Shown: positions 26,608-37,596 of the stretch, one piece after another | How positions within the stretch are numbered: the first letter of the stretch is position 1 | How the letters are laid out: each line of letters begins with the position of its first letter | Source of the DNA: Anaerovoracaceae bacterium | GTDB lineage: Bacteria > Bacillota > Clostridia > Peptostreptococcales > Anaerovoracaceae | DNA length: 64,000 nucleotides | Assembly: GCA_029983755.1 (NCBI GenBank) | Contig: JASBYX010000001.1 | Coordinates: 62,001 to 126,000 of the forward strand | Reading direction: 5' to 3' | Notes under the pieces: model-generated | What the model was told of the DNA's origin: nothing | What the model saw: the letters and a program-made list of their open reading frames with translations, nothing else | The model's database searches: none | Program-made: the position numbers and the translations under genes

Positions 26608-27765
26608 TTACTCTATAACAACACCGTCTTCGTCAACTTCCAGCTCTATAGAAGTTTTCACATCCTCCGCAGCTGCCTTTGAGGATTTAGCACTGTTTTT
26701 ATCGGCTTTCTGTGCTTTGCCTTCTTCCTTTTCAGCTTCAAGATTATTCATCAGCTTATCATAAAGTTCTTGAAGGAGCTCAGGTCTAGCATCAAAATAT
26801 GCCTTAACATTCTCTCTCCCCTGGCCAATCCTTTCGCCCTCGTAGCTATACCAAGAGCCCGCTTTAGACACTAATTTTGCATCAACAGCGCAATCCAGTA
26901 TATCCCCGGACTTGGAAATGCCTTGCCCGTACATTATATCAAAATCAGCTTGCTTGAATGGAGCTGCCATCTTGTTCTTAACGACTTTAACTCTCGTTTT
27001 GCTTCCAAGGAAAGTATCCCCCTGCTTGATTGACTCCTGCTTTCTAACGTCAAAACGCATTGAGGAATAGAACTTAAGAGCTCTTCCACCGGTTGTAACC
27101 TCAGGACTTCCATACATTACCCCAACCTTCTCTCTAAGCTGGTTGATAAAAATGACACATGTCCCGGATTTGTTAATCGTTCCTGTTAACTTTCTCAGTG
27201 CTTGTGACATGAGTCTTGCATGAAGTCCAACATGGGAATCCCCCATATCTCCTATTATCTCAGCTTTAGGAACCAAAGCAGCAACTGAGTCGATTACAAT
27301 CAAATCAATTGCTCCACTCCTTGCGAGCATATCGCAGATTTCCAGACCCTGCTCACCTGTATCAGGCTGTGAAATCAAAAGCTCATCGATATCAACACCG
27401 AGGTTCTTGGCATATATAGGGTCGAGAGCATGCTCAGCATCTATGAATGCAGCCTTCCCCCCAAGCTTCTGAGCCTCAGCTATTATGTGTAGCGTCAAGG
27501 TTGTCTTACCTGAAGATTCCGGTCCGAATATCTCAACGATTCTTCCCCTAGGGACACCACCTATGCCCGTAGCAATATCCAAAGAAATAGAGCCTGTAGG
27601 AATTGATCCCACATCAGTTCTCGGCCTATCACCCATCTTCATTATAGCCCCTGCTCCATATTCCTTTTCAATTTTCTCAAGAGCCAGCGATAGGGCCTTC
27701 ATCTTCTCGTCTTCTGATTTGTCCTTTATATTCTGTACCTTTGGCGCATCCTTCTTAGTTGCCAT
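26608..27765 (-). CDS. recA: Recombinase RecA
   Basis: Strand-exchange and SOS co-protease filament protein, 385 residues. Walker [10 protein letters not shown] is near residue 80, the Walker [11 protein letters not shown] and the loop [14 protein letters not shown] are intact, and there is no intein. The C-terminus ends in a Lys/Ala linker and acidic tail typical of the family. AGGAGG precedes the ATG. A LexA-type box overlaps the expected transcription start, so SOS induction is expected. Confidence 0.98.
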   Translation of the reverse strand: MATKKDAPKVQNIKDKSEDEKMKALSLALEKIEKEYGAGAIMKMGDRPRTDVGSIPTGSISLDIATGIGGVPRGRIVEIFGPESSGKTTLTLHIIAEAQKLGGKAAFIDAEHALDPIYAKNLGVDIDELLISQPDTGEQGLEICDMLARSGAIDLIVIDSVAALVPKAEIIGDMGDSHVGLHARLMSQALRKLTGTINKSGTCVIFINQLREKVGVMYGSPEVTTGGRALKFYSSMRFDVRKQESIKQGDTFLGSKTRVKVVKNKMAAPFKQADFDIMYGQGISKSGDILDCAVDAKLVSKAGSWYSYEGERIGQGRENVKAYFDARPELLQELYDKLMNNLEAEKEEGKAQKADKNSAKSSKAAAEDVKTSIELEVDEDGVVIE

Positions 27766-27781
27766 CTATATTCCTCCTTTT

Positions 27782-27795
27782 AGAACATCTGTTCT
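27782..27795. promoter_or_regulatory. LexA (Cheo) box at recA
   Basis: AGAACATCTGTTCT, matching GAAC-N4-GTTC, located just downstream of the recA -10 and 17 bases before its ATG. This is the standard position for LexA repression in Gram-positive bacteria. Confidence 0.88.
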
Positions 27796-27801
27796 TATTC
27801 T

Positions 27802-27830
27802 ATCTTACCCCATTAACCAATTCGGGTCAA
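27802..27830 (-). promoter_or_regulatory. recA promoter
   Basis: TTGACC (27825-27830), 17-base spacer, TAAGAT (27802-27807) on the minus strand. The LexA box begins seven bases downstream. Confidence 0.75.
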
Positions 27831-27858
27831 GAGATTTGGAACATAAAGTCGAAATTTA

Positions 27859-29118
27859 TCATTTTTTTGAACAATTTTGAATATTTTTGCGAACCATATC
27901 GATCATGGCAAGAACTGCATATTCTCTGTTCTTTCTCCTGTCATGCCTTCCGGAGTCCATCAGCTTAAACGTTGTTTTGACCCTTCCATCAATGTCTCTC
28001 CAAGACATCCCCATAAAAATTCTTCCGGCGGGAACATCTCCCTCATCTGAAGGTCCGGCTATTCCTGTCACAGATACGGCCAAATCACTCCCACTCTTTT
28101 CCAAAGCTTTAATTGCCATCTCCTTTGCCACTTCACTGCTGACAACTGAATACTTATCTATGATAGCCTGGTCCACACCAAGATCTTCCACCTTGCTTTC
28201 TATGGAGTAGGTAACATATCCCCTTCTATAAACATTTGAAGCTCCCGGCACATCGGTGATTTTCCCGGCAAATAATCCTCCGGTACAAGATTCCGCTGAA
28301 GACAGCTGCAACTTCCTTTCCCTAAGCTCTCTCACCAAAACCTCAGCCATTTCCTCATCGTCCTCAGAATAAATATGCTCACCTATAATTTCCCTGATCT
28401 TAACCATCATCTCCTCAACGGCAGACTTGCTCTCATCAATGGTTTCACGCTTTGACGTAACTCTTATGCTACATTCCCCCTCTTTTGCATAGGTAGCAAT
28501 GGTCGGATCCGTTTGCCCATGTATCAAAGGCATAAGAACCGTCTCGAGAATCGATTCACCGATGCCGTACGTGCGCACTATTTTGTAGTACAAAACAGCA
28601 TTCTCTCGTTCTGACAAATATGGCATTACCTCATTATCAAACATTGTCATCATCTCTCGAGGGGGACCCGGCAGAGCGATTATATACTTCCCATCCTTTT
28701 CGGACACAAATCCCGGTGCGGTGCCGACTGCGTTTTTGAATACTTTTCCCCTTGAAGGAAAAAGCGCCTGCTTGAGATTGTTTTCGGTCATCTTCCTATG
28801 AGTTTCGACAAAATATTTTTTCATGCTGGCTAAACTGGCTTCGTCGTAAACGAGCTCATCTCCAAGGGCTTTTGCTATAACCTCTTTGGTTAAATCATCT
28901 TCTGTTGGCCCTAGGCCTCCTGTGGTTATCACCAAGTCACAATCCTCAAAGCAAATCTCAATCAATCTCTCAAGACGGGACGGATTATCTCCCACAACAT
29001 GGTGATATAATACGTCAAAACCCAGCAGCTGCAACTGCCGGGATATGTAAGTGGCATTAGTATTTACTGTTTGTCCAAACAGAAGTTCTGTTCCTACACA
29101 AAGTATAGCTGCTTTCAT
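27859..29118 (-). CDS. cinA: CinA: MoaB-like domain plus nicotinamide-nucleotide amidase
   Basis: A 419-residue fusion. Residues 1-170 are a molybdopterin-binding-like domain (CVGTELLFGQTVNTNA, TTGGLGPTEDD). Residues 255-415 are the PncC-type NMN amidase with the SSAESCTGGLFA nucleophile motif and VSVTGIAGPSDEG. It probably salvages pyridine nucleotides; in competent Gram-positives the gene is linked to recA, as here. A GGGAGG box precedes the ATG and the stop lies about 30 bases before the recA -35. Confidence 0.95.
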   Translation of the reverse strand: MKAAILCVGTELLFGQTVNTNATYISRQLQLLGFDVLYHHVVGDNPSRLERLIEICFEDCDLVITTGGLGPTEDDLTKEVIAKALGDELVYDEASLASMKKYFVETHRKMTENNLKQALFPSRGKVFKNAVGTAPGFVSEKDGKYIIALPGPPREMMTMFDNEVMPYLSERENAVLYYKIVRTYGIGESILETVLMPLIHGQTDPTIATYAKEGECSIRVTSKRETIDESKSAVEEMMVKIREIIGEHIYSEDDEEMAEVLVRELRERKLQLSSAESCTGGLFAGKITDVPGASNVYRRGYVTYSIESKVEDLGVDQAIIDKYSVVSSEVAKEMAIKALEKSGSDLAVSVTGIAGPSDEGDVPAGRIFMGMSWRDIDGRVKTTFKLMDSGRHDRRKNREYAVLAMIDMVRKNIQNCSKK

Positions 29119-29159
29119 ATGACCTCCCGAAATAGTACAGTCTACGTAAATAATACAGT

Positions 29160-29702
29160 CTACATTGAAAAGACTTTGATGTTGTTTTTCACATATTCAA
29201 TTCCCGAATATACGGTCATTATTAAGGATGCCCAAAGGAATATATACGCAGCCCAAGAAACTACATCATAAATCATTGTGCCTTCTTTAGTCACAGGTAT
29301 GAGAAGCAGGAGTGGCACCGCAATCATCTGGAGAACAGTTTTGATTTTGCCACTCATAGCAGCCGCAATAACTATCCCTTCTGCAGCTGCAACAGTTCTC
29401 ATGCCGGCAACGGTAAACTCCCTTGCTAGTATTATTATCAACATCCACGCAGGTATCAGCTGTGATTCCACCAGAAGTGCAAAGGCAGCATATACCAAAA
29501 CTTTGTCAGCAAGTGGGTCCATTATCTTACCGAAATTGCTGACCATATTGTGCTTTCTGGCAAGGTGTCCATCTAAGTAATCAGTAAAAGATGCCACCAA
29601 AAATATTATCAGTGCAGGAAGGTACCACCCTATCATATAGAAAAATATGAAAAATGGCACCAGGACAACCCTGGCAACGGTGAGTTTATTTGGTAAGTTC
29701 AT
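29160..29702 (-). CDS. pgsA: CDP-diacylglycerol-glycerol-3-phosphate phosphatidyltransferase
   Basis: Makes phosphatidylglycerol phosphate in the membrane. The 180-residue protein has several hydrophobic segments and the CDP-alcohol transferase signature (SFTDYLDGHLARKHN then FGKIMDPLADK), with all the spaced Asp residues. GGAGAGGAG precedes the ATG. It lies four bases after rimO. Its product PG is the substrate of the cardiolipin synthase at 61428-62891. Confidence 0.95.
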   Translation of the reverse strand: MNLPNKLTVARVVLVPFFIFFYMIGWYLPALIIFLVASFTDYLDGHLARKHNMVSNFGKIMDPLADKVLVYAAFALLVESQLIPAWMLIIILAREFTVAGMRTVAAAEGIVIAAAMSGKIKTVLQMIAVPLLLLIPVTKEGTMIYDVVSWAAYIFLWASLIMTVYSGIEYVKNNIKVFSM

Positions 29703-29705
29703 ACT

Positions 29706-31106
29706 CTATATCTCCTCTCCCACAAGATCATAGTCAAAAGCATCGACTATTTTAACATTGACCATGTCCCCCGGTTTATAAACCTGGTTATTTGATGATG
29801 TGAATATTACTGTGTTATCTATCTCCAAGGCATCAAATTCTGTGCGTCCAACATACGACAAATTCTTTGATTTACTACCCTTATCAGCAGTGTTAGATTC
29901 AGACTCTGATTTTTCCTTTGATGTAACAGATTCAGACACCCCTTCAACTTCGTCAACGATGACCTGAAAGCTCCTTCCTATCTTTTTGAGGTTTTTCTCA
30001 AGTGAAATTCCCATCTGAAGATTCATTATTGCATCAAGCCTACTCTCTTTAACATCTTCATCGATTTGGTCATCAAGTTTTGCAGCTATCGTCCCCTCTT
30101 CTCTCGAATACTTAAAGACTCCAAGCCTATCAAACTTATTTCTCTCAACAAAGTCGTAAATCTCTTCAAAATCTTCTTCAGTTTCTCCCGGGTAACCTAC
30201 GATGAGCGTTGTTCTGATATGTATGTCAGGGATCGCTCTCCTAAGTGAATCAATAGTTTCCTGGATTTCGGCTTTCGTCGTCTTTCTTCTCATTGACTTT
30301 AATATTGGGTCAGAAGCATGTTGAAGAGGTATGTCTATAAATTTGCATATCTTTTCTTCCTCAGCCATGACTTTTATTAGCTCAGGTGTGATCCTTTCTT
30401 GATAGCAATACATCAGGCGTATCCATTCTATCCCATCGATTCTACATAACTTTTTAAGAAGTTTGTGAAGAACAAAATCCCCATATAAATCCTTGCCATA
30501 ATATGTCAGATCTTGGGCTATGAGAACAAGTTCTTTACATCCTGCCTTCGCTAAACTTTCTGCCTCTTTAACCACATCCTCCATGGGCATGCTCCTAAAT
30601 GGCCCGCGAATTTTAGGTATTATACAATAGGCACAACCGTTGTTGCAGCCTTCTGCAATTTTAATGTGCATGACATACGGGTTCTCAGGAAGCTTTCTTT
30701 CCATATGCCTAAGGGGTCCCTTGTCATAGTTTCTTGCCATGGAAATTCTGTGCCCGGAAGCCATTTCTTCTAGAATTTGAGGTAGGTTCTCGTATTCGTT
30801 AACTCCAACAAAACAGTCTACTTCCGGCATTTCCTCTGTGAGTTCATTAACATATCGCTGAGACAGGCATCCGGAAACGATGAGTTTCTTCTTGCTGTCG
30901 GTTTCTTTGAGCTGAGCCATATTTAAAATTCGATCGATAGACTCTCTTTTAGCATCATCGATAAAACCGCAGGTGTTCACCATGATCACATCAGCATCCC
31001 TAGGGTCGTCAACTATTTTGTGGTCGTACGCCTCAAGCAAAGCTCCTGCCTGTTGACTGTCATTTATGTTCTTCATACATCCTAAAGTCTGAATGTTTAT
31101 CTTCAT
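29706..31106 (-). CDS. rimO: Ribosomal protein S12 methylthiotransferase
   Basis: Adds a methylthio group to an Asp of ribosomal protein S12. It has the UPF0004 cluster cysteines in [15 protein letters not shown] and VSGCLSQRY, the radical SAM motif [13 protein letters not shown] near residue 155, and a C-terminal TRAM domain. The TRAM region contains an inserted Ser/Glu/Lys-rich stretch of about 25 residues (near residue 415) that lengthens the protein to 466. It overlaps the end of ftsK by four bases. Confidence 0.95.
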   Translation of the reverse strand: MKINIQTLGCMKNINDSQQAGALLEAYDHKIVDDPRDADVIMVNTCGFIDDAKRESIDRILNMAQLKETDSKKKLIVSGCLSQRYVNELTEEMPEVDCFVGVNEYENLPQILEEMASGHRISMARNYDKGPLRHMERKLPENPYVMHIKIAEGCNNGCAYCIIPKIRGPFRSMPMEDVVKEAESLAKAGCKELVLIAQDLTYYGKDLYGDFVLHKLLKKLCRIDGIEWIRLMYCYQERITPELIKVMAEEEKICKFIDIPLQHASDPILKSMRRKTTKAEIQETIDSLRRAIPDIHIRTTLIVGYPGETEEDFEEIYDFVERNKFDRLGVFKYSREEGTIAAKLDDQIDEDVKESRLDAIMNLQMGISLEKNLKKIGRSFQVIVDEVEGVSESVTSKEKSESESNTADKGSKSKNLSYVGRTEFDALEIDNTVIFTSSNNQVYKPGDMVNVKIVDAFDYDLVGEEI

Positions 31107-33766
31107 TTATTCTCTTTCTCCAGTGCATCTTCATCTAGTCCCATCTGATTGAATTCATCTTCGGATATGAGAACCTGTCTTGGTTTGCTCCCATCTTGAG
31201 GGCCAACAATCCCCCTGGCTTCCATCATATCCACTATGCGAGCAGCCCTATTATACCCAATTCTGAATCGACGCTGTAGCATTGATACAGATGCCTGTCC
31301 TGCGTTCACTACAGTTTCGATGGCATCCTGCAAAAGCTCATCCTCATCGTCATTCTTGTTTTTATCAGATGTTAAGTTGTCGTTTTCGATGGTCTTAATC
31401 ACTTCTCCTGAGTACTCAACTTCCTCAACCTGTGATTTAATGTAGGTTATAATATTATTCACTTCTTCGTCAGAGATGAAACATCCCTGAACTCTTTTCG
31501 GTTTGCCCATTCCCAGGGGATTATAGAGCATGTCTCCATTGCCCACAAGTTTTTCCGCCCCTGACATATCCAGGATTGTTCTTGAGTCAAACTGAGAAGA
31601 AACTGCAAAAGCAATTCTTGAAGGAATATTTGCCTTGATCAGTCCTGTAATTACATCCACAGAAGGCCTTTGAGTAGCAACAACCATGTGCATCCCTGCA
31701 GCCCTTGCTTTCTGGGCAAGTCTACATATTGACTCCTCCACCTGTGAAGGGGCTGCCATCATAAGATCCGCAAGCTCATCGATGATTATCAATATCTGAG
31801 GCATTTTCTCTTCCAGAGCACCATCCCTTAGCATTGCATCATTGTAGGATTCAAGGTCTCGGACCCCTGTCTTTGCAAATTTATTATATCTTTCGTTCAT
31901 TTCGACCACTGCCCAGTTTAAAGCGGCGGCAGCCTTTGCAGGTTCAGTTACAACAGGGATCAAGAGATGTGGTATCCCATTGTAGTTTCCTAGCTCAACA
32001 ACCTTTGGGTCTACCAATATCAGTTTTACCTCATCAGGCTTAGCTTTATATAAGATACTAGCTATTAGACTGTTGATGCACACGGATTTTCCTGAACCTG
32101 TGGATCCTGCTATTAGAAGGTGTGGCATGGACTTAAGATCAGCTACTATAGGATTTCCTGAAATGTCCTTTCCTACTCCGAAAGTGATTTTAGATCTGGC
32201 AGATTTAAACTCTCTTGAGCCTATCAGTTCGCTTACCCTCACCATGTGTATGCTGCCATTTTCAACTTCAATTCCCACAGCAGCTTTTCCGGGAATAGGA
32301 GCTTCAATCCTTATACTTCTAGCCCTTAAATTCAACGCTATATCGTCAGCCAAGCTTACAATTTTTGAAACTTTCACTCCAACGTTAGGCTGGATTTCAT
32401 ATCTGGTAATCGCAGGACCTTGAGTTACATTAATAACTTTAGCGTCAACATTAAAGCTAGCAAGGGTGTCTTCAAGTCTTGTGGCCATGAATCTTAGTTG
32501 TCTATTGTCCACCTTATTTGCAGGTTCCGGTGGTTTCAGCAAACTCATAGTCGGCATCTTGTATTTTCCAACTGTCTTGGTCTTATTCCAGTCGCTATCT
32601 GACAGTACGGCTTCCTTGGCCTCCTTGTTGCTTATAGACTTTTCTTTCTTTGCCCCTTCTTGTGCCCACTGATCTTTAGATGTTGAATCCTCAGCCGTAC
32701 CATTAAAACCGTGGTCAACATTTGTATTATATCCAGAAACAACTACATCATCTATTTGTGAAAGTGTAGCAGATGCTATACTTTGATCTTGATTGTGTTT
32801 GGATGAATTAGGCTCAGATTTCCCAAATATATCCTCATCGCTAGTATATTTTAAACTTCTTCCACTGTTTGAAAGGTATGATGAATCGAGGGCTTTTCCT
32901 GTAGAGAAATCATAGTCTACACCTATGAGCTGTCCTGACTTTAGCGTGTCTGCTGCTTCTTGTCTTTCTTTTCTAAGTCTTTCTTTTCTAAGCTCAAGTT
33001 CCATTTCCCTATTTTTCTCAAGCTCTCTTGCTCTTTCAAGTTCCCTTTCTCTGCGCTCTCTAGCCTCAGCTAGCTTGATTTCCTTCCTAGCAGCTCTTTC
33101 GGATTTTCTTTCTGAGAGCTGTCCTTCAAGTCCCTGGAAGCTATCTGATATAGGTCTGTTCCTCAGGAGTAGCAAGAGAATTGCTATTCCTGCAATGCTG
33201 AAAATATACAGGCCTACTTTTCCAAGAATGGAAACTATGAATCCCCCTACTGCCATAGGCACAATGCCTGCACTCTTAAGCTCAACGGAGAGGCTATAAT
33301 AATCTATCAGAGCATATTTCTCGTTATTTACATCTATGAACCTGCCACTGTTTATCAGAGAAATGAAGAAGAATATCAGCATCAGAATGACTATCCTCTT
33401 TACAGCGATGCTCTTCCCCCTCTTTATTATGAGTAAAAGTCCTGAAACAATGACAAACAAAGGGAAAGCCATGGAGAGAATGCCAAAGCAGCCCTTTAAA
33501 ACCTCTCCTGCCTTGACTCCAACAACTCCTCCGGCACCAAAAGCTACCCCTGCAAACAAAAATACTCCTACTGCAATCAGCAGAAATCCCCAGACCTCAT
33601 GAATAAGTCTCTTTTGGGATTCCCCACTCCCATTTGGAATAGTTCTGTTTACAGAGTTTGTAGCTCCGGATGTTTTACCGCTCCTTGCTCCGGAAGAAGT
33701 GCTCTTCTTTGTAGAAGGAGACCTTGATACCTTATTCCCTCTTTTCCCCTTTTGCGTTCTTGCCAT
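31103..33766 (-). CDS. ftsK: DNA translocase FtsK/SpoIIIE
   Basis: Septal motor that clears chromosome ends during division. The protein has 887 residues: a basic Ser/Thr-rich N-terminus, four to five membrane segments (residues 60-220), a charged coiled linker rich in Arg/Glu, the RecA-like motor with Walker [14 protein letters not shown] and Walker [12 protein letters not shown], and a C-terminal gamma winged-helix domain ([18 protein letters not shown]). The ATG at 33766 is chosen over 33805 because GAGGTG precedes it. FtsK and SpoIIIE cannot be told apart by sequence alone. Confidence 0.95.
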   Translation of the reverse strand: MARTQKGKRGNKVSRSPSTKKSTSSGARSGKTSGATNSVNRTIPNGSGESQKRLIHEVWGFLLIAVGVFLFAGVAFGAGGVVGVKAGEVLKGCFGILSMAFPLFVIVSGLLLIIKRGKSIAVKRIVILMLIFFFISLINSGRFIDVNNEKYALIDYYSLSVELKSAGIVPMAVGGFIVSILGKVGLYIFSIAGIAILLLLLRNRPISDSFQGLEGQLSERKSERAARKEIKLAEARERRERELERARELEKNREMELELRKERLRKERQEAADTLKSGQLIGVDYDFSTGKALDSSYLSNSGRSLKYTSDEDIFGKSEPNSSKHNQDQSIASATLSQIDDVVVSGYNTNVDHGFNGTAEDSTSKDQWAQEGAKKEKSISNKEAKEAVLSDSDWNKTKTVGKYKMPTMSLLKPPEPANKVDNRQLRFMATRLEDTLASFNVDAKVINVTQGPAITRYEIQPNVGVKVSKIVSLADDIALNLRARSIRIEAPIPGKAAVGIEVENGSIHMVRVSELIGSREFKSARSKITFGVGKDISGNPIVADLKSMPHLLIAGSTGSGKSVCINSLIASILYKAKPDEVKLILVDPKVVELGNYNGIPHLLIPVVTEPAKAAAALNWAVVEMNERYNKFAKTGVRDLESYNDAMLRDGALEEKMPQILIIIDELADLMMAAPSQVEESICRLAQKARAAGMHMVVATQRPSVDVITGLIKANIPSRIAFAVSSQFDSRTILDMSGAEKLVGNGDMLYNPLGMGKPKRVQGCFISDEEVNNIITYIKSQVEEVEYSGEVIKTIENDNLTSDKNKNDDEDELLQDAIETVVNAGQASVSMLQRRFRIGYNRAARIVDMMEARGIVGPQDGSKPRQVLISEDEFNQMGLDEDALEKENK

Positions 33767-33822
33767 GTTCACCTCATAACGAACTGATTTTATTCGATTC
33801 ACCAAAAATATTTATGTTTTAG

Positions 33823-34662
33823 TTAGCTTTGAAAGAAAAGCGTGTAAACAAGGGTTGCAACTCCAATAACCCAAACATAATATGAGAAATATCTCATCTT
33901 CTGTTTTGAAACAATTCTAATCATCGTTGTTATTGCAAAATAGCCTGAAATCGCTGCAACCAAAAATCCCACAATCATCGGGCCGATCGTTGACGGGTCT
34001 ATCCCTGCCTTAATGGCCTTTGGAAACTCCAAAAGCGCAGATCCCAGTATTGCCGGGATAGAAATCAAAAATGCAAATTCAACAGCAAATTCTCTCTTAA
34101 GGCCTGTGATCAAACTTCCCACAATGGTAGAACCGGAGCGAGATATTCCCGGCATTATTGCAAATCCTTGGCATATTCCAACAAAAAAAGCATTTCTATA
34201 CTTCATACCCTGAATTTCTTTGCGGTTGTTTGTCGCTCTTTCCGCTATGAGCAGTAAAAATCCCGTTATAATCCAGCACACACCGATCACTAATAGAGAG
34301 CTGAATACTTTGTTGATCCAGTTTTCTAAGAGCAATCCCATAATTGCTGTCGGGATGCTTGCTACTATTATCATCACGCCAAGCTTCCTGGTAGGTCTCT
34401 CTTCTATTCTCAGACCCTTGCCGGTAACTACATCTTTGATCAAAAGATAGAGTTCAACAAATAGAGCCACTATATCCTTGTGATATACAACAAAGATTGA
34501 CACCAAAGTTCCTATGTGCAACAGAACTGCGAAAAATATAACTGACTCTTCGTTTATTCCAAAGAAATTCTCTAAAAGGGCTAAATGCCCTGAACTGCTT
34601 ATCGGTAAAAACTCTGAAAGGCCTTGAACAAGCCCCAAAACTATTGCTTCAATATATCCCAT
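33823..34662 (-). CDS. uppP: Undecaprenyl-diphosphatase
   Basis: Recycles the undecaprenyl carrier used for peptidoglycan and other envelope polymers and confers bacitracin tolerance. The 279-residue multi-pass membrane protein has EFLPISSSGHL near residue 17 and the GISRSGSTI motif near 170. The ATG at 34662 has AGGAG six bases upstream. It follows the asd stop by three bases. Confidence 0.96.
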   Translation of the reverse strand: MGYIEAIVLGLVQGLSEFLPISSSGHLALLENFFGINEESVIFFAVLLHIGTLVSIFVVYHKDIVALFVELYLLIKDVVTGKGLRIEERPTRKLGVMIIVASIPTAIMGLLLENWINKVFSSLLVIGVCWIITGFLLLIAERATNNRKEIQGMKYRNAFFVGICQGFAIMPGISRSGSTIVGSLITGLKREFAVEFAFLISIPAILGSALLEFPKAIKAGIDPSTIGPMIVGFLVAAISGYFAITTMIRIVSKQKMRYFSYYVWVIGVATLVYTLFFQS

Positions 34663-34665
34663 CAA

Positions 34666-35760
34666 CTACTCCTTATGATTTATATATCCCTTTGCAACAA
34701 GGGTTTCAGCACACAAAACAGCTCCTCCGGCTGCACCTCTCAGAGTGTTGTGGGCTAATCCGATGAATTTAAAGTCGTAAACACTATCTTCCCTAAGTCT
34801 TCCAACTGAAACAGCCATTCCGTTCTCAAGATCCACATCAAGCTTAACCTGAGGTCTGTCATCTTGAGTAAAGTAGTGAATAAACTGCTTTGGAGCACTT
34901 GGAAGATTTTCCTTTTGAGGAAAACCGTTAAATTCATTAAGTCTGTCTATGAGTTCATCCTTTGTTGGGTTCTCAGCAAACTTTATGAAAACAGAAGCTG
35001 TGTGTCCGTTCAGGACAGGAACTCTCAGGCACTGGCAAGTAATTCTGAGGTCCTCCTTATTCACAACCTTTCCGTCTTTAACCCTACCAAGAACCTTTAA
35101 TGGCTCCATTTCGCTCTTCTCTTCTTCGCCACCTATATACGGAATTATATTCTCCACCATCTCCGGCCAATCCTTGAAGGTTTTCCCTGCACCGGAAATC
35201 GCCTGATAGGTTGAGATTGCAAGTTCTACAGGCTTAAACTCTTCCCATGCTGCAAGCAACGGCACATATGCCTGAATGGAACAATTCGGCTTCACAGCAA
35301 CGAAACCTCTCTCTGTACCAAGTCTTCTTTTCTGAGCTTCTATAACTTCACAGTGATCATCATTTATCTCAGGTATCAGCATAGGTACATCCTCAGTCCA
35401 CCTGTGAGCACTGTTGTTTGAAACCACAGGCGTCTCAGTCTTAGCATATGCATCTTCGATTTCTTTGATTTCATCTTTAGTCATATCCACAGCACTGAAC
35501 ACCATGTCAACTTTTGATGCAACATCCTCTATTTGATGAATATCCATAACTTTCATGTCGGCCACATCTGATGGAATATCCATATCCATCTTCCATCGAT
35601 TTTCAACAGCCTCAGCATAGGTTTTGCCTGCACTCCTTGAGCTTGCAGCTAAGGCCTTGATCTGAAACCACGGGTGATCTGCCAGCAAAGTTACGAACCT
35701 TTGACCCACCATTCCGGTGGCTCCTATAATTCCAACTTTTAATTTTCTTTCGAGATTCAT
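34666..35760 (-). CDS. asd: Aspartate-semialdehyde dehydrogenase, archaeal/fungal-like type
   Basis: Reduces aspartyl phosphate for lysine/diaminopimelate, threonine and methionine synthesis. The 364 residues show the NADP loop GIIGATGMVGQRF, the active-site Cys in KPNCSIQ near residue 160 and the His in RVPVLNGHTASV. The SNNSAHR motif and length fit the TIGR00978 (Euk/archaeal) class more than the E. coli-type Asd. First gene of the asd-uppP-ftsK-rimO-pgsA-cinA unit with its own promoter. Confidence 0.94.
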   Translation of the reverse strand: MNLERKLKVGIIGATGMVGQRFVTLLADHPWFQIKALAASSRSAGKTYAEAVENRWKMDMDIPSDVADMKVMDIHQIEDVASKVDMVFSAVDMTKDEIKEIEDAYAKTETPVVSNNSAHRWTEDVPMLIPEINDDHCEVIEAQKRRLGTERGFVAVKPNCSIQAYVPLLAAWEEFKPVELAISTYQAISGAGKTFKDWPEMVENIIPYIGGEEEKSEMEPLKVLGRVKDGKVVNKEDLRITCQCLRVPVLNGHTASVFIKFAENPTKDELIDRLNEFNGFPQKENLPSAPKQFIHYFTQDDRPQVKLDVDLENGMAVSVGRLREDSVYDFKFIGLAHNTLRGAAGGAVLCAETLVAKGYINHKE

Positions 35761-35793
35761 ACTATCATTCTCCTACTAATTGTTTTCCTATGT

Positions 35794-35822
35794 ATTATAT
35801 ATCAAAAGTATTGATATTTCAA
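35794..35822 (-). promoter_or_regulatory. asd promoter with palindrome in the spacer
   Basis: TTGAAA (35817-35822), 17-base spacer, TATAAT (35794-35799). A seven-base-arm palindrome, ATATCAA-TACTT-TTGATAT, lies in the spacer, a candidate operator. Confidence 0.7.
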
Positions 35823-35825
35823 TAA

Positions 35826-35860
35826 TAAAAGGCCCCGCTCCCATAGGGGCTGCGGGGTTT
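35826..35860 (-). terminator. Terminator after rpmF
   Basis: CCCCGC / GCGGGG stem with an inner CCC/GGG pairing, then CCTTTTATTATTG on the minus strand. It lies about 33 bases after the rpmF stop and just before the asd promoter. Confidence 0.8.
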
Positions 35861-35892
35861 ATATTTCCTTTTATCAAGCTGTTACCTTTGAC

Positions 35893-36081
35893 TTATGCCT
35901 CAACGTTTTCAGTCACAACTTCCTTGCCGTCATAATAGTTGCAATTAGGACAAACTCTGTGTGGAAGTTTAGGTTCGTGACACTGAGGACAAACAGATAG
36001 TCCCGGTAGAGACTTCTTCATATTAGGTGCTCTTCTGCTATCTCTCTTAGCTTTAGAGGTTCTCCTCTTAGGAACTGCCAT
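35893..36081 (-). CDS. rpmF: 50S ribosomal protein L32, zinc type
   Basis: A 62-residue L32 starting [18 protein letters not shown]. The pairs CPQC and CPNC form a Cys4 zinc ribbon, so this is the zinc-requiring paralogue type. The ATG at 36081 has GGAGG nine bases before it. The DUF177 gene usually found just before rpmF is absent. Confidence 0.97.
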   Translation of the reverse strand: MAVPKRRTSKAKRDSRRAPNMKKSLPGLSVCPQCHEPKLPHRVCPNCNYYDGKEVVTENVEA

Positions 36082-36142
36082 ATTGTACACCTCCTTACAA
36101 ATTGATTAGTATAAATGTGGTAATTTTCAATCTAACTTTTTA

Positions 36143-36172
36143 ATTATAACCTTTCAGATTCTACCCTGTCAA
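36143..36172 (-). promoter_or_regulatory. rpmF promoter
   Basis: TTGACA (36167-36172), 18-base spacer, TATAAT (36143-36148), both perfect hexamers, about 60 bases before the rpmF ATG. Confidence 0.85.
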
Positions 36173-36236
36173 GAATAAATTTAAACTGAGCTATCAACCC
36201 ATAATTGGGGGTTCATCCATTTCTTATCTAACGAAA

Positions 36237-37436
36237 TTACAGTTCAGACACGATCTCGTATGTGTCTCTTGCTATCATAAGTTCTTCGTTTGTAGGTATG
36301 AGCAGGATCTTAACCTTTGAGTCATCAGTTGAAATAACCCTTTCCTGGCCTCTAACCTTATTCTTCATAAGATCAAGCTTAATGCCTAGGTTACCCATCT
36401 CATTACATATGTGAGCTCTCATCTCATCACTGTTTTCACCTACTCCTGCTGTGAAAACGAGGGCATCAAGGCCGTTCATTTCAGCTATGTAGGCACCGAT
36501 ATAGAATCTAACCTTCTGACAAAATACCCTGAGCGCAAGTTCAGCTCTCTCATTTCCCTCTGCCATCGCTTCCTCAAGGTCACGGAAGTCGCTGGAGATT
36601 CCGGAGATTCCCAAAACACCGGATTTCTTGTTGAGAATGTCGTTAACAACACCCTGTGGAAGGTTCTCTTTCTTCCTAATATAGGTAACGATTGCTGGAT
36701 CTATATCTCCACTTCTTGTTCCCATTACCAGACCCTGAAGAGGTGTGAATCCCATAGATGTATCAACAACCTTACCATACTTGATGGCTGATACGGATGC
36801 TCCGTTACCCAAATGGCAAGTTATAATCTTAAGGTCGTTGATATTGATATTGAGCATTGCTGATGCTCTCTGAGCTACGTACTTGTGAGAAGTTCCGTGG
36901 AAACCGTACTTTCTGATTCCGTACTTAGTATAGTATTCATATGGAAGAGCATATAAATAGTTATGTGGCGGCATCGTCTGATGGAAGGCTGTATCAAATA
37001 CACCAACCATTGGGGTGTTTGGCATTAGAGCCTGGCAAGCGTGGATACCAAGAAGGTTAGGCGGATTGTGAAGAGGTGCAAGCTCAACGCACTCTTCCAA
37101 AGCTTCAAGAACGCTATCGTCGATCAAAACAGAATTAGCATACTTTTCACCTGCATGTACAACCCTGTGACCCACAGCACCGATTTCGTCCATGGACTTA
37201 ACAACACCCTGCTCAGGATCCTGAACCATAGCGAGAACCTGTGCAATTGCATCCTTATGGTCCTTCATTTCGATTTCTTTCTTAACCTTGTCGTGACCCA
37301 TCTTGGTGTGACTGATTACAGACCCTTCCATACCGATTCTCTCAACAAGCCCCTTGCAAAGAAGCTGTTCGTTAGTCATGTCGAGAACCTGATACTTCAG
37401 GGACGAACTTCCGCAATTAATTACTAAAACCTTCAT
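36237..37436 (-). CDS. ackA: Acetate kinase
   Basis: Makes ATP from acetyl phosphate in fermentation. The 399 residues include [14 protein letters not shown] at the N-terminus, [12 protein letters not shown] near residue 172, CHLGNGASV near 205 and the C-terminal FTAGVGENS motif near 322. The ATG at 37436 has a GGAGGAG box. It has its own promoter and no adjacent pta gene, which is often its partner. Confidence 0.97.
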   Translation of the reverse strand: MKVLVINCGSSSLKYQVLDMTNEQLLCKGLVERIGMEGSVISHTKMGHDKVKKEIEMKDHKDAIAQVLAMVQDPEQGVVKSMDEIGAVGHRVVHAGEKYANSVLIDDSVLEALEECVELAPLHNPPNLLGIHACQALMPNTPMVGVFDTAFHQTMPPHNYLYALPYEYYTKYGIRKYGFHGTSHKYVAQRASAMLNININDLKIITCHLGNGASVSAIKYGKVVDTSMGFTPLQGLVMGTRSGDIDPAIVTYIRKKENLPQGVVNDILNKKSGVLGISGISSDFRDLEEAMAEGNERAELALRVFCQKVRFYIGAYIAEMNGLDALVFTAGVGENSDEMRAHICNEMGNLGIKLDLMKNKVRGQERVISTDDSKVKILLIPTNEELMIARDTYEIVSEL

Positions 37437-37488
37437 ATTTCTCCTCCATGTCTCTTTTAGTTTTATTATCAATATTCGCACAAATTAA

Positions 37489-37517
37489 ATTATACAGCAA
37501 ATCTTTTCTACATTCAA
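37489..37517 (-). promoter_or_regulatory. ackA promoter
   Basis: TTGAAT (37512-37517), 17-base spacer and perfect TATAAT (37489-37494), about 55 bases before the ackA start. The rest of the gap to tmcAL holds no gene. Confidence 0.65.
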
Positions 37518-37596
37518 GAAAGAAGATTCCTGCAAACTCTGCACAAAAAAGTATTGCAACTCCTCACCATACACATTCCCATTAATCCCTATTAAT

